Of a stretch of DNA of 48,757 nt, positions 7,900-16,882 are shown piece by piece. This DNA comes from Clostridiales bacterium. Lineage in GTDB: Bacteria > Bacillota > Clostridia > Oscillospirales > Oscillospiraceae. How positions within the stretch are numbered: position 1 is the first letter of the stretch; each line of letters begins with the position of its first letter. The DNA lies in contig JALEII010000113.1 of NCBI GenBank assembly GCA_022770345.1, forward strand, positions 1 to 48,757, written 5' to 3'. The notes beneath the pieces are model-generated. The model was not told the DNA's origin. It saw only the letters and a list, made by a program, of their open reading frames with translations, and searched no databases. A program made the position numbers and the translations under genes.

Positions 7900-8901
7900 A
7901 TGATCGCAATACTGAAACGAAACGTTACCGACGAGCAGACAAAAAGCCTTACCGACTGGCTCAAGGCCATGGACCTGGACGTGCATATTTCAAAGGGCCA
8001 GGAAATGACGGTGCTGGGCCTTATCGGCGACACCAGCCGGGTGGACATGGACCTGCTGCGGAGCCTGGACATGGTGGAAAGTGTCAAGCGGGTCAGCGAA
8101 CCCTATAAGCAGGCCAACCGGAAATTCCACCCCCAGGATACCATCGTGGAGGCCGGGGGCATCCGCATCGGCGGTGGGTATTTTGCCATGATTGCAGGTC
8201 CCTGCTCCGTGGAATCCGAAGAGCAGATTATCTCCGTGGCCCGTAGCGTTCAGGAATCCGGGGCAACCATCCTCCGGGGTGGTGCTTTCAAGCCCCGGAC
8301 CTCACCCTATTCCTTCCAGGGCCTCCGTGACGACGGCATCCGGTTGCTGCTGGAAGCCAAGAAGGCTACTGGAATGCCCATCGTCACGGAAATCATGAAT
8401 ATCTCTACCCTGGATCTCTTTGAGGACGTGGACATCATCCAGGTGGGGGCCCGGAATATGCAGAATTTCGATTTGCTCCGGGAGCTGGGCAAGACCTGCA
8501 AGCCTATTCTGCTGAAGCGGGGCCTTGCAAATACTATTGAAGAACTGCTGATGAGTGCAGAATATATTATGAGCGAGGGCAATACCAACGTGATCCTCTG
8601 CGAACGGGGCATCCGGACCTTCGAGCAGGCTACCCGGAACACCTTGGACCTGTCCGCCGTTCCGGTATTGCACGAGCGGACCCACCTGCCTGTGGTGGTG
8701 GACCCCAGCCACGCCACGGGACAGGCCCGGCTGGTGGCTCCCATGGCCGCCGCTGCCGCTGCCTGCGGGGCCGACGGTATTATGATCGAGGTCCACAACG
8801 ACCCGGCCCACGCCCTCTGCGACGGGGCCCAGTCCCTGACTCCGGAGGAATTCTCCGCCGTTGCGGACCAAGTCCGGAAGATTCGGGAGGCCATCCAATG
8901 A
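7900..8901 (+). CDS. aroF: 3-deoxy-7-phosphoheptulonate synthase with N-terminal ferredoxin-like regulatory domain
   Basis: MIAILKRNVTDEQTKSL... then AGPCSVESEEQI, LRGGAFKPRTSPYSFQG, VDPSHATGQ. Start at 7900 inferred from the GGGAG RBS; the ORF-track start at 7672 runs through the leader. Confidence 0.95.
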   Translation: MIAILKRNVTDEQTKSLTDWLKAMDLDVHISKGQEMTVLGLIGDTSRVDMDLLRSLDMVESVKRVSEPYKQANRKFHPQDTIVEAGGIRIGGGYFAMIAGPCSVESEEQIISVARSVQESGATILRGGAFKPRTSPYSFQGLRDDGIRLLLEAKKATGMPIVTEIMNISTLDLFEDVDIIQVGARNMQNFDLLRELGKTCKPILLKRGLANTIEELLMSAEYIMSEGNTNVILCERGIRTFEQATRNTLDLSAVPVLHERTHLPVVVDPSHATGQARLVAPMAAAAAACGADGIMIEVHNDPAHALCDGAQSLTPEEFSAVADQVRKIREAIQ

Positions 8902-9728
8902 CTGTTGGAATTCTGGGTCTGGGACTTATCGGCGGGTCCATGGCACGGGCTTACCGGAAGGCGGGCCATCGGGTCCTGGCCTCGGACACGGACGGCCAAA
9001 TGCTTTCCTTTGCAAAGCTGGCGGGAGCCGTCTCCGGGGAATTGACCGGGGAGAATATCCCGGAATGTGATCTGATTTTATTGTGCGTGTACCCGGAGGC
9101 CAGCGCCGCATGGTTGGAAAAACATGGGGCGGAAATTGCCAAAACGGCCCTGGTGCTGGACTGCTGCGGGATCAAGGCTCCGATCTGCAGGCGCTGTTTC
9201 CCGGTGGCGGAGCGGTACGGGTTTACGTTTGTGGGAGGCCATCCCATGGCCGGGTCTCACTATTCCGGCTTCAAGTACAGTCGCTCCAACCTTTTTCAGG
9301 GAGCGCCCATGGTGCTTGTGCCGCCGGTATTTGACGACATCGGCCTTTTGCAGCGGGTAAAAGATGCCCTGTCGCCCTGCGGCTTCGGCAGCTTTTCCGT
9401 GACCACGGCGGAGGACCACGACAAAATGATCGCCTTCACCTCTCAGATGCCTCACATTGTCAGCAACGCCTATGTGAAGTCCCCTACCGCCGCCGGGCAT
9501 CAGGGCTTTTCGGCGGGCAGCTACAAGGACCTGACCCGGGTGGCCTGGCTGAACCCCGGAATGTGGGCAGAGCTTTTTCTGGAAAATCGAGAGAATGTAC
9601 TATTTGAATTGGACAGCTATCTGGAAAGCCTTCGGGCCTACAGGGACGCCATTGCGGCGGAGGACGTGTCCAAACTGACGGCCCTTCTGGCGGAGGGCCG
9701 GGACCGAAAGGAGGCCATTGACGGATGA
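8898..9728 (+). CDS. tyrA: Prephenate dehydrogenase
   Basis: TVGILGLGLIGGSMARAYRKAGH, VGGHPMAGSHYSGF, TSQMPHIVSNAY. Confidence 0.92.
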   Translation: MTVGILGLGLIGGSMARAYRKAGHRVLASDTDGQMLSFAKLAGAVSGELTGENIPECDLILLCVYPEASAAWLEKHGAEIAKTALVLDCCGIKAPICRRCFPVAERYGFTFVGGHPMAGSHYSGFKYSRSNLFQGAPMVLVPPVFDDIGLLQRVKDALSPCGFGSFSVTTAEDHDKMIAFTSQMPHIVSNAYVKSPTAAGHQGFSAGSYKDLTRVAWLNPGMWAELFLENRENVLFELDSYLESLRAYRDAIAAEDVSKLTALLAEGRDRKEAIDG

Positions 9729-10783
9729 CGCATATTTCCGTTCCCACCGGGGAACCCTACGAAGTGATTTTAGGCAAGGGCCTGCTGGACACCGCTGGGG
9801 AGCGTCTGAAAAAGATGCTGGACCCGGAGACGGCGATCATCGTGGCGGACAGCCATACCGGTCCCCTGTTCCGGGGAAAATTGGAAAACAGTCTGAAAAA
9901 AGCGGGCATTCCAAATATTCTGACATACGGATTCCCTGCCGGGGAGGCCCGGAAAAACGCCGGGACCTATCTTTCCATGCTCTCGTTCCTGGCGGACCAT
10001 TCCGTTACCCGGAAGGACTGCCTGCTGGCCTTGGGCGGCGGTGTCGTGGGGGATCTGACAGGCTTCGCTGCGGCCACTTACCTGCGGGGTATTCCCTATG
10101 TGCAGCTTCCGACGACCGTGCTGGCGGTGTCCGATTCCTCCGTGGGAGGCAAGACCGCCATCGACCTGCCGGAGGGGAAAAATCTGGTGGGCTGCTTCTA
10201 TCAGCCTGCCCTGGTGCTGGCGGACCTGGACACTCTGGACACGCTACCGACGGATATTTTCCGGGAGGGCTGCGGTGAGGTCATCAAATATGCCGTTCTC
10301 TTTGACCCGGAACTGTTTGAACATTTATCGGAAAAAGGCTTGAATTTCGACCGGGAGCGGGTCCTGTCTCAATGTGTCCGGTGGAAACGGGATGTGGTCG
10401 TTCAAGATGAACACGACCACGGCGTGCGGCAGCTTCTGAATCTGGGACACACCATCGGTCACGCCGTGGAACGGTGCAGTAATTACCAAATTTCCCATGG
10501 CAGCGCCGTGGCCATGGGCCTGGCGGCCATTACCCGTGCTGCCCGGAAAATGGGCATTTGTGAAAAAGAGACGGAGGAGGCCGTCCTGAGCATGCTGAAT
10601 ACGTTCGGTCTGCCCGTTTCTCTGCCCTACGGGCCTAAGGAACTGGCACAGGCGGCACTGCACGATAAAAAACGCTCCGGCGGGAGCATTTCCTGCATTT
10701 TCCCGGAAGAAATCGGGAAATGTCGAATCCAGTCCCTGCCGGTGGCGGAACTGGAAGGGCTCATCGCCCTGGGGGTGGAGTAA
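9725..10783 (+). CDS. aroB: 3-dehydroquinate synthase
   Basis: ALGGGVVGDLTGFAAATYLRGIPYVQLPTTVLAVSDSSVGGKTAIDLPEGKNLVG; LNLGHTIGHAVE. Confidence 0.96.
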   Translation: MTHISVPTGEPYEVILGKGLLDTAGERLKKMLDPETAIIVADSHTGPLFRGKLENSLKKAGIPNILTYGFPAGEARKNAGTYLSMLSFLADHSVTRKDCLLALGGGVVGDLTGFAAATYLRGIPYVQLPTTVLAVSDSSVGGKTAIDLPEGKNLVGCFYQPALVLADLDTLDTLPTDIFREGCGEVIKYAVLFDPELFEHLSEKGLNFDRERVLSQCVRWKRDVVVQDEHDHGVRQLLNLGHTIGHAVERCSNYQISHGSAVAMGLAAITRAARKMGICEKETEEAVLSMLNTFGLPVSLPYGPKELAQAALHDKKRSGGSISCIFPEEIGKCRIQSLPVAELEGLIALGVE

Positions 10784-11977
10784 ATGGACCTGCTGCTGCA
10801 TCCGCATTCTCTCTCTGGCAGCATTCCGGCCATTCCCTCCAAATCTCAGGCCCACCGTCTGCTGATTTGTGCGGCCCTGGCTGACGGGGACACAGATTTA
10901 CTATGCTCAGCAAAAAATGCGGACATGGAGGCAACGGCGGATTGCCTGAACGCCCTGGGAGCGGAGATCAAAAGCACCCCGGAGGGCTTCACTGTGCGGC
11001 CCATCCGAAAGCTGCCGAAAAAAGCGGTTCTCCCCTGCCGGGAAAGCGGGTCTACCTTGCGATTCCTGCTGCCTGTGGCCGGGGCACTGGGGGTGGAGAC
11101 GGAATTTCGGATGGAAGGGCGGCTGCCAAAGCGGCCGCTGTCCCCCCTGCGGGAGGAGATGGAGCGCATGGGCTGCACCCTGCGCCGGGAAGGGAATTCC
11201 CTCTTTTTGTCCGGAAAGCTGTGGCCCGGAGACTATGCCATGGCCGGGAACGTGTCCAGCCAGTTCTTCACGGGACTGCTGCTGGCCTGCACCCAGATGC
11301 CGGGGCAAAGCCGTATTTCCGTGGTGGGGCCGCTGGAATCCAAGCCCTATGTGACAATGACCCGGCAGGCTCTGACCCTGTTCGGCGGGGATGTGTCCGG
11401 CTGGACCGTCCGGGGCGGCGTGCCCCTGCATACGCCGGGACGATTGTGTGTGGAGGGAGATTGGAGCAACGCTGCCTTTTTCCTGACCGCCAATATCCTG
11501 GGAAGCCGTGTGAATATCACCGGCCTGGACCCGGAGACGGCCCAGGGGGACCGGGTGATTTTGAAGATTCTGTCGGAACTGGACCGGTTTTCGGAAATTC
11601 CCGCCGGGGATATTCCTGACCTGGTCCCAATTCTGGCCGTGGCGGCGGCAGCAAAGCAGGGTGCCACGTTTACGGGCGTGGGCCGTCTCCGCTTAAAGGA
11701 ATCGGACCGCATTGCTACCGTTGCGGCCATGCTTACGAACCTGGGTATCTCCGTAGAAACAGGCCCGGACACCCTGACGGTCCATCCGGGTGTTTTCCGG
11801 GGCGGCAGTGTCAGCGCAGCAGGCGACCATCGAATCGCCATGGCGGCTGCCATAGCGGCCACGGCAGCTCAGGGGGACGTGATTTTGACCGGGGCGGAGG
11901 CAGTAAACAAATCCTATCCCCGGTTCTGGGAGGATTTTCGTATTCTGGGAGGCAAGTATGAGCAGCATATACGGTGA
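10784..11977 (+). CDS. aroA: 3-phosphoshikimate 1-carboxyvinyltransferase (EPSP synthase)
   Basis: PSKSQAHRLLICAALADG, ESGSTLRFLLPVA, SSQFFTGLLLA, RLRLKESDRIATVAAML, DHRIAMAAAIA. Confidence 0.96.
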   Translation: MDLLLHPHSLSGSIPAIPSKSQAHRLLICAALADGDTDLLCSAKNADMEATADCLNALGAEIKSTPEGFTVRPIRKLPKKAVLPCRESGSTLRFLLPVAGALGVETEFRMEGRLPKRPLSPLREEMERMGCTLRREGNSLFLSGKLWPGDYAMAGNVSSQFFTGLLLACTQMPGQSRISVVGPLESKPYVTMTRQALTLFGGDVSGWTVRGGVPLHTPGRLCVEGDWSNAAFFLTANILGSRVNITGLDPETAQGDRVILKILSELDRFSEIPAGDIPDLVPILAVAAAAKQGATFTGVGRLRLKESDRIATVAAMLTNLGISVETGPDTLTVHPGVFRGGSVSAAGDHRIAMAAAIAATAAQGDVILTGAEAVNKSYPRFWEDFRILGGKYEQHIR

Positions 11978-13016
11978 AAACCTGAAAGTATCGATTTTCG
12001 GACAATCCCACGGCCCCGCCATCGGTATGACTCTGGACGGCATCCCGGCGGGCCTGCCTGTGGACGAAGAAGCTTTGCAAGCCTTCCTGGCCCGGCGGGC
12101 CCCTGGCGGAAGCAATCTGTCCACCCCCCGGAAAGAGGCGGACAGGGTGGAATTTCTCTCCGGCATTGTGGACGGCCGCACCTGCGGAGCGCCCATCGCC
12201 GCCATGATTGCCAACACCAACACCCGTTCCGGGGACTATGCGAATCTCAAGGACTGCCCCCGGCCCGGCCATGCCGACTATACCGCACAGGTCAAGTACC
12301 GGGGTTATCAGGACAGCGCAGGCGGCGGCCATTTCTCCGGGCGGCTGACGGCTCCCTTGTGCATTGCCGGAGGGCTGTGCAAGCAGTGGCTTGCGGAAAA
12401 GTGTGTGGATGTCCGGGCGCATATTTACGCTCTTGCCGGGATCCATGACCGGCCCTTTGACCCCATTTCCCCGGAAATGGTTCCGGAGGGATTCCCGGTA
12501 CTGTCCGAAGCTGCTTGGGCATCTATGCAGGAGCATATTCTGGCTGCCCGCAGTGCGGGCGACAGCGTGGGCGGGGTCATCGAGTGCGCTGTTACCGGCC
12601 TGCCTGCCGGATTGGGAGCCCCCATGTTCGGCGGAATGGAGAGCCGTCTGGCCTCCATTCTCTATGCCATACCCGCCGTGAAGGGCCTGGAATTTGGAGA
12701 CGGCTTCGCTTTGGCGAGCATGACCGGTTCCCGGGCGAACGACCCCTTTGCTATGGCCAATGGCCGGGTGGTCACGACCACCAACCACGCCGGAGGGATA
12801 CTGGGCGGCATTACCGACGGGATGCCCCTGCTGTTCCGGCTGTGCGTGAAGCCAACCCCGTCCATTGCTCTGCCCCAGCAGACCGTGTCCCTGAAAACCG
12901 GGGAGGCCCTGACCTTGAACGTAAAGGGCCGACACGACCCATGTATTGTCCCCCGGGCGGTGCCGGTGGTGGAAGCAGCGGCAGCACTGGCTGTTTTTGA
13001 CGCATTTTTGGACTAG
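11958..13016 (+). CDS. aroC: Chorismate synthase
   Basis: GENLKVSIFGQSHGPAIGMTLDGIPAG, RPGHADYTAQVKYRGYQDSAGGGHFSGRLTA, GRHDPCIVPRAVPVVEA; overlaps the aroA 3' end by 20 bp. Confidence 0.96.
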   Translation: MSSIYGENLKVSIFGQSHGPAIGMTLDGIPAGLPVDEEALQAFLARRAPGGSNLSTPRKEADRVEFLSGIVDGRTCGAPIAAMIANTNTRSGDYANLKDCPRPGHADYTAQVKYRGYQDSAGGGHFSGRLTAPLCIAGGLCKQWLAEKCVDVRAHIYALAGIHDRPFDPISPEMVPEGFPVLSEAAWASMQEHILAARSAGDSVGGVIECAVTGLPAGLGAPMFGGMESRLASILYAIPAVKGLEFGDGFALASMTGSRANDPFAMANGRVVTTTNHAGGILGGITDGMPLLFRLCVKPTPSIALPQQTVSLKTGEALTLNVKGRHDPCIVPRAVPVVEAAAALAVFDAFLD

Positions 13017-13025
13017 GAGGACCCT

Positions 13026-14168
13026 ATGGATATTCAGGAACTTCGCCGGGAGATCGACGGCATTGACGCCCGGCTGCTCCCCTTATTCTGCCAAAGGATG
13101 GAAATTGCCGCACAGGTGGCGGACTATAAAAAACAAAACGGCCTGCCTATCTATGTACCCGGACGGGAGCGGGAAATCCTCGGCCGGGTGGCCGCTCAGG
13201 CAGGGGAAAATATGGCGGACTACGCCAGAATTCTTTACAATACCCTCTTTGAACTGAGCCGGGCCTATCAGGGCAGTCGGAACAGCCAGCCCTCTCCCCT
13301 GCAGGATCGGGTGCTGACCGCCCTGGACAAGACGCCGCCCCTGTTTCCCAAGACGGCCACGGTGGCCTGTCAGGGCGTGGAAGGTGCCTTCTCCCAGATC
13401 GCCGCAGAGCGTATCTTCCACGACGCCATGGTTTTGTATTTCAAGGATTTTTCCGGGGTATTCCAGGCGGTGGAGCAGGGCCTGTGCCGCTACGGCATCC
13501 TGCCCATTGAAAATTCTACCGCCGGCTCTGTAAACCAAGTCTACGACGGCATGGTGCAGCATCATTTTTCCATCGTCCGCTCCCTGCGGCTAAAGGTGGA
13601 CCACAATCTTCTTGCAAAAGAAGGCAGCAAATTATCCGGCATCCGGGAAATCTTCTCCCACGAGCAGGCCATCCGGCAATGCAGCGAATTCTTGTCTGCC
13701 AACCCGGACATCAAGGTCACGCCGGTGGAGAATACCGCCGTAGCGGCGGAGCTGGTGGCCCGGTCCCCCCGGCCCGATGTGGCGGCCCTGTGCAGTCATG
13801 CCTGCGAGGCGCTGTACGGTCTTCGGTGCCTGATACCCAATGTGCAGGACCAGGGCAACAACCACACCCGCTTTATCTGTATCAGCCGGGACCTGGAAAT
13901 TTATCCCGGCTCCGACCGGACCAGCATCCGTTTGGTGCTGGACCACAAACCCGGTACCTTGTCCAAGGTCCTGTCCCGGCTCTACGTCCGGGGCATCAAC
14001 GTGACGAAGCTGGAATCCCGCCCCATCCCCGACCGTGATTTTGAATTCCAGTTCTATTTTGACCTGGAGACTTCCGTTTATTCCCCGGAATTTGCCCAAA
14101 TGCTCTGCGATCTGGAAGGGCTTTGCCAGGAATTCCAGTATCTTGGCAGCTACCGGGAGGTGGTCTAA
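13026..14168 (+). CDS. pheA: Bifunctional chorismate mutase/prephenate dehydratase
   Basis: N-terminal chorismate mutase (MDIQELRREIDGIDARLLPLFCQRMEIA); prephenate dehydratase (ACQGVEGAFSQIAAERIF, PIENSTAGSVNQVYDGM); ACT domain (RLVLDHKPGTLSKVLSRLYVRGINVTKLESRPI). Confidence 0.95.
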   Translation: MDIQELRREIDGIDARLLPLFCQRMEIAAQVADYKKQNGLPIYVPGREREILGRVAAQAGENMADYARILYNTLFELSRAYQGSRNSQPSPLQDRVLTALDKTPPLFPKTATVACQGVEGAFSQIAAERIFHDAMVLYFKDFSGVFQAVEQGLCRYGILPIENSTAGSVNQVYDGMVQHHFSIVRSLRLKVDHNLLAKEGSKLSGIREIFSHEQAIRQCSEFLSANPDIKVTPVENTAVAAELVARSPRPDVAALCSHACEALYGLRCLIPNVQDQGNNHTRFICISRDLEIYPGSDRTSIRLVLDHKPGTLSKVLSRLYVRGINVTKLESRPIPDRDFEFQFYFDLETSVYSPEFAQMLCDLEGLCQEFQYLGSYREVV

Positions 14169-14169
14169 A

Positions 14170-15387
14170 ATGGAATGCGGACTGCTGGGGGGAAAGCTGG
14201 GCCACAGCTTTTCCCCGCAGATTCACGGCGCTCTGGCGGATTATCGCTATACGCTGTGGGAAAAATCCCCGGAGGAGCTGGACGATTTCCTGAAAAACGG
14301 AGATTTTACGGGCCTGAACGTGACCATCCCCTATAAAAAGGACGTAATGCCTTACTGCGCCGAGCTTTCCGAGCAGGCAAAAAAAGTCGGAGCGGTGAAT
14401 ACCATCGTCCGGCGGCGGGACGGGACGCTGCTGGGTCACAATACGGACTATTTCGGCTTTGCCTATCTTCTGAAGCAAAGCGGCATTGCCGTGGCCGGGA
14501 AAAAATGCCTGGTGCTGGGCACCGGCGGGGCCTCCGTCACCGTGCAGGCTGTGCTTCGGGAGCAGGGGGCGAAGGTTGTCGTTCTTTCCCGGTCCGGGCC
14601 GGAAAATTATGACCATCTGGAGCGCCACGCCGATGCAGCCCTCATCGTCAACGCTACGCCCGTTGGGATGTACCCCAACACCGGCGTTTCCCCCATCAAG
14701 TTGATATTTTTCCCCAATCTGGAAGGGGTGCTGGACCTGATTTATAACCCTGCACGGACCCAATTCCTGTTGGATGCGGAAAAGCTGGGGGTCCCCGGCT
14801 GGAATGGCCTCTCCATGTTGGTGGCCCAGGCCAAGGAGAGCGCCGAGTGGTTCACGGAAAAGACCATTCCCGATGAACGTATCGAGGAAATTTACACCCG
14901 GCTTCGCCGGGAGACGGAAAATCTCGTGATCATCGGGATGCCCGGTTCCGGTAAGACCACTGTGGGCCGTCTGCTGGCACAAGCCACGGGAAAAATTTTC
15001 GTGGATGTGGACGAGGAAATTATCCGCACGGCAGGAATGTCCATTTCGGAGATTTTTGCCGCTTCCGGGGAAGCGGGCTTCCGGGAGATTGAGACGTCGG
15101 TGCTGTGTAAACTGGGCAAGGGATCCGGCCAGGTCATCGCCACCGGCGGAGGCTGCGTCACAAGGCCGGAAAATTATCCCCTCCTCCATCAGAACGGCCG
15201 TATTTTGCGGCTGCGCCGGGACATCGGTAAATTGCCCAAGGATGGGCGGCCATTGTCCCTGACCAACGACTTATCCGAAATGGCTGCCGAGCGGGAACCC
15301 CTGTATGCTGCATTTGCGGACCTGACCTTTGACAACAATGATGCCCTTGAACACACGCTGGAAACCATTGTGGAGGCGATCAAATGA
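14170..15387 (+). CDS. Shikimate dehydrogenase-shikimate kinase fusion (AroE-AroK)
   Basis: N-terminus LLGGKLGHSFSPQIHGAL, GLNVTIPYKKDVMPY, GHNTDYFGF, VNATPVGMYPN (AroE); C-terminus NLVIIGMPGSGKTTVGRLLAQATGKIFVDVDEEI, IATGGGCV (AroK). No stop between domains. Confidence 0.93.
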   Translation: MECGLLGGKLGHSFSPQIHGALADYRYTLWEKSPEELDDFLKNGDFTGLNVTIPYKKDVMPYCAELSEQAKKVGAVNTIVRRRDGTLLGHNTDYFGFAYLLKQSGIAVAGKKCLVLGTGGASVTVQAVLREQGAKVVVLSRSGPENYDHLERHADAALIVNATPVGMYPNTGVSPIKLIFFPNLEGVLDLIYNPARTQFLLDAEKLGVPGWNGLSMLVAQAKESAEWFTEKTIPDERIEEIYTRLRRETENLVIIGMPGSGKTTVGRLLAQATGKIFVDVDEEIIRTAGMSISEIFAASGEAGFREIETSVLCKLGKGSGQVIATGGGCVTRPENYPLLHQNGRILRLRRDIGKLPKDGRPLSLTNDLSEMAAEREPLYAAFADLTFDNNDALEHTLETIVEAIK

Positions 15388-15815
15388 AGATTTTGGTGCT
15401 GAACGGACCGAATATCAATTTGCTGGGTCTGCGGGAGCCGGATATTTACGGCAAGGCGGATTTTCAGGCCCTCCTTTCCCTGCTCCGGGAAACGGGAGCG
15501 TCGCTGGGCATTCAAGTGGAACAATTCCAGAGCAACCACGAGGGGGCGCTGGTGGACGCCATCCAGCAGGCCTATGGGGTCTATGACGGTATCGTTATCA
15601 ATCCCGCTGCCTATACCCACACCAGCGTGGCCATTCTGGATGCGCTGAAGGCCGTTCAAATCCCCGCCGTGGAGGTCCATATCTCCCGGGTCAGCGCACG
15701 GGAACCCTTCCGGCAGCTTTCCTATGCGGGGATGTACTGCGAAAAGACCATTCAGGGTCAGGGCATCGACGGCTACCGGCAGGCCATGGAGTATTTGGTC
15801 CAAAAATACGGTTAA
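15384..15815 (+). CDS. aroQ: Type II 3-dehydroquinate dehydratase
   Basis: MKILVLNGPNINLLGLREPDIYGKADF, EQFQSNHEGALVDAIQQA, INPAAYTHTSVAILDAL. Confidence 0.96.
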   Translation: MKILVLNGPNINLLGLREPDIYGKADFQALLSLLRETGASLGIQVEQFQSNHEGALVDAIQQAYGVYDGIVINPAAYTHTSVAILDALKAVQIPAVEVHISRVSAREPFRQLSYAGMYCEKTIQGQGIDGYRQAMEYLVQKYG

Positions 15816-15820
15816 GATAC

Positions 15821-15849
15821 GCCCGGTTTGCAAAAAAAGCAAACCGGGC
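15821..15849. terminator. Perfect 11-bp hairpin between convergent genes
   Basis: GCCCGGTTTGC-AAAAAAA-GCAAACCGGGC; no clear U-tract outside the stem. Confidence 0.6.
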
Positions 15850-15854
15850 GCTGC

Positions 15855-16331
15855 TTATTCTTCGATTCTAATGCCCACTTCCCCGTCCTGCTCTGCCAGA
15901 CGAGCGGAATCCAGCCGTTCCACCGCCGGAAAGGGTTTATTTTCTTCCACCGGGTAGAAAACCGGTGCTTGGGCTTCCGGTTCTGGCGTCATTTCCGGTT
16001 CCGCTGGTTCGTCCGGTGTTTCAGACTCAGGTTCTGCCGGTATTTCCGGTGCTTTCTCTGGCTGTTCCTGGATCGGCCTGCTGCCGTCTATCCAGAATTC
16101 CATGTCCCCAGCCGGGATGCGCTTGGCAGCCAGATGGGTTAACAGCCCGAAGCCCCCTGAAATTGGAATGAGCGTCCCCAGGTCCTTCCTCCAGTCTCCA
16201 ACATAGAGCCACAGCCGGTGCATGGCCTCTCCGGGGAGGGCAGCACAGACCCGCAATTCCAAATAAAGTCCCTGGCGGATCACTTCCGCCGTTCCTACGC
16301 AATCATCCTTCCAGAAAATCGGATATTCCAT
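15855..16331 (-). CDS. Hypothetical protein with Pro/Glu-rich C-terminal half
   Basis: Long ORF MEYPIFWKDDCVGTAEVIRQGLYLELRV...; RBS GGAGGGGG; family not recognised. Confidence 0.6.
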   Translation of the reverse strand: MEYPIFWKDDCVGTAEVIRQGLYLELRVCAALPGEAMHRLWLYVGDWRKDLGTLIPISGGFGLLTHLAAKRIPAGDMEFWIDGSRPIQEQPEKAPEIPAEPESETPDEPAEPEMTPEPEAQAPVFYPVEENKPFPAVERLDSARLAEQDGEVGIRIEE

Positions 16332-16385
16332 AAAAACACCCCCTCCGGGGATTATCCTATGCCCGGAGGGGAAAAAAATACCGCT

Positions 16386-16745
16386 TTATTTTGCCCCCGG
16401 CAAGCCGAAGCTCACCGCAATGGCATTGTCTACCATGGACATCTGGTTGTCGTTCAACCGGCCCATGTGTTCCCGCAGCCTCCGCTTGTCGATGGTGCGT
16501 ATCTGCTCCAAAAGGATGACGGAATCCTTGCTGAGGCCCACGCTGCCTCCGGCGATGTTGATGTGGGTGGGCAGGCGGGCCTTGCCGGTCTGGCTGGTAA
16601 TCGCTGCGGCGATGACAGTAGGCGAATGGCGGTTGCCGGTGTCGTTCTGGACGATCAGCACAGGCCGGGTGCCTCCCTGTTCGCTGCCCACCACCGGGGA
16701 GAGGTCCGCATAAAAGATGTCTCCCCGTCTGACTGTGTCCTCCAT
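16386..16745 (-). CDS. MazF/NdoA (PemK-like) endoribonuclease toxin
   Basis: [60 protein letters not shown]...[13 protein letters not shown], typical of the NdoA family. ATG at 16745 preceded by GGAG. Confidence 0.93.
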   Translation of the reverse strand: MEDTVRRGDIFYADLSPVVGSEQGGTRPVLIVQNDTGNRHSPTVIAAAITSQTGKARLPTHINIAGGSVGLSKDSVILLEQIRTIDKRRLREHMGRLNDNQMSMVDNAIAVSFGLPGAK

Positions 16746-16882
16746 GTGCTTCACACTCCGATGGTTCATTGCCGTCGCTACCGTTGTTCCTATGTAACGA
16801 GGCTAAGGGTATTTTCCCACGTTCACAGGAAAAATATACGGTTCTTCCGGCAATTTATCCTATGTTCCCCGGAGGAAGGTGG

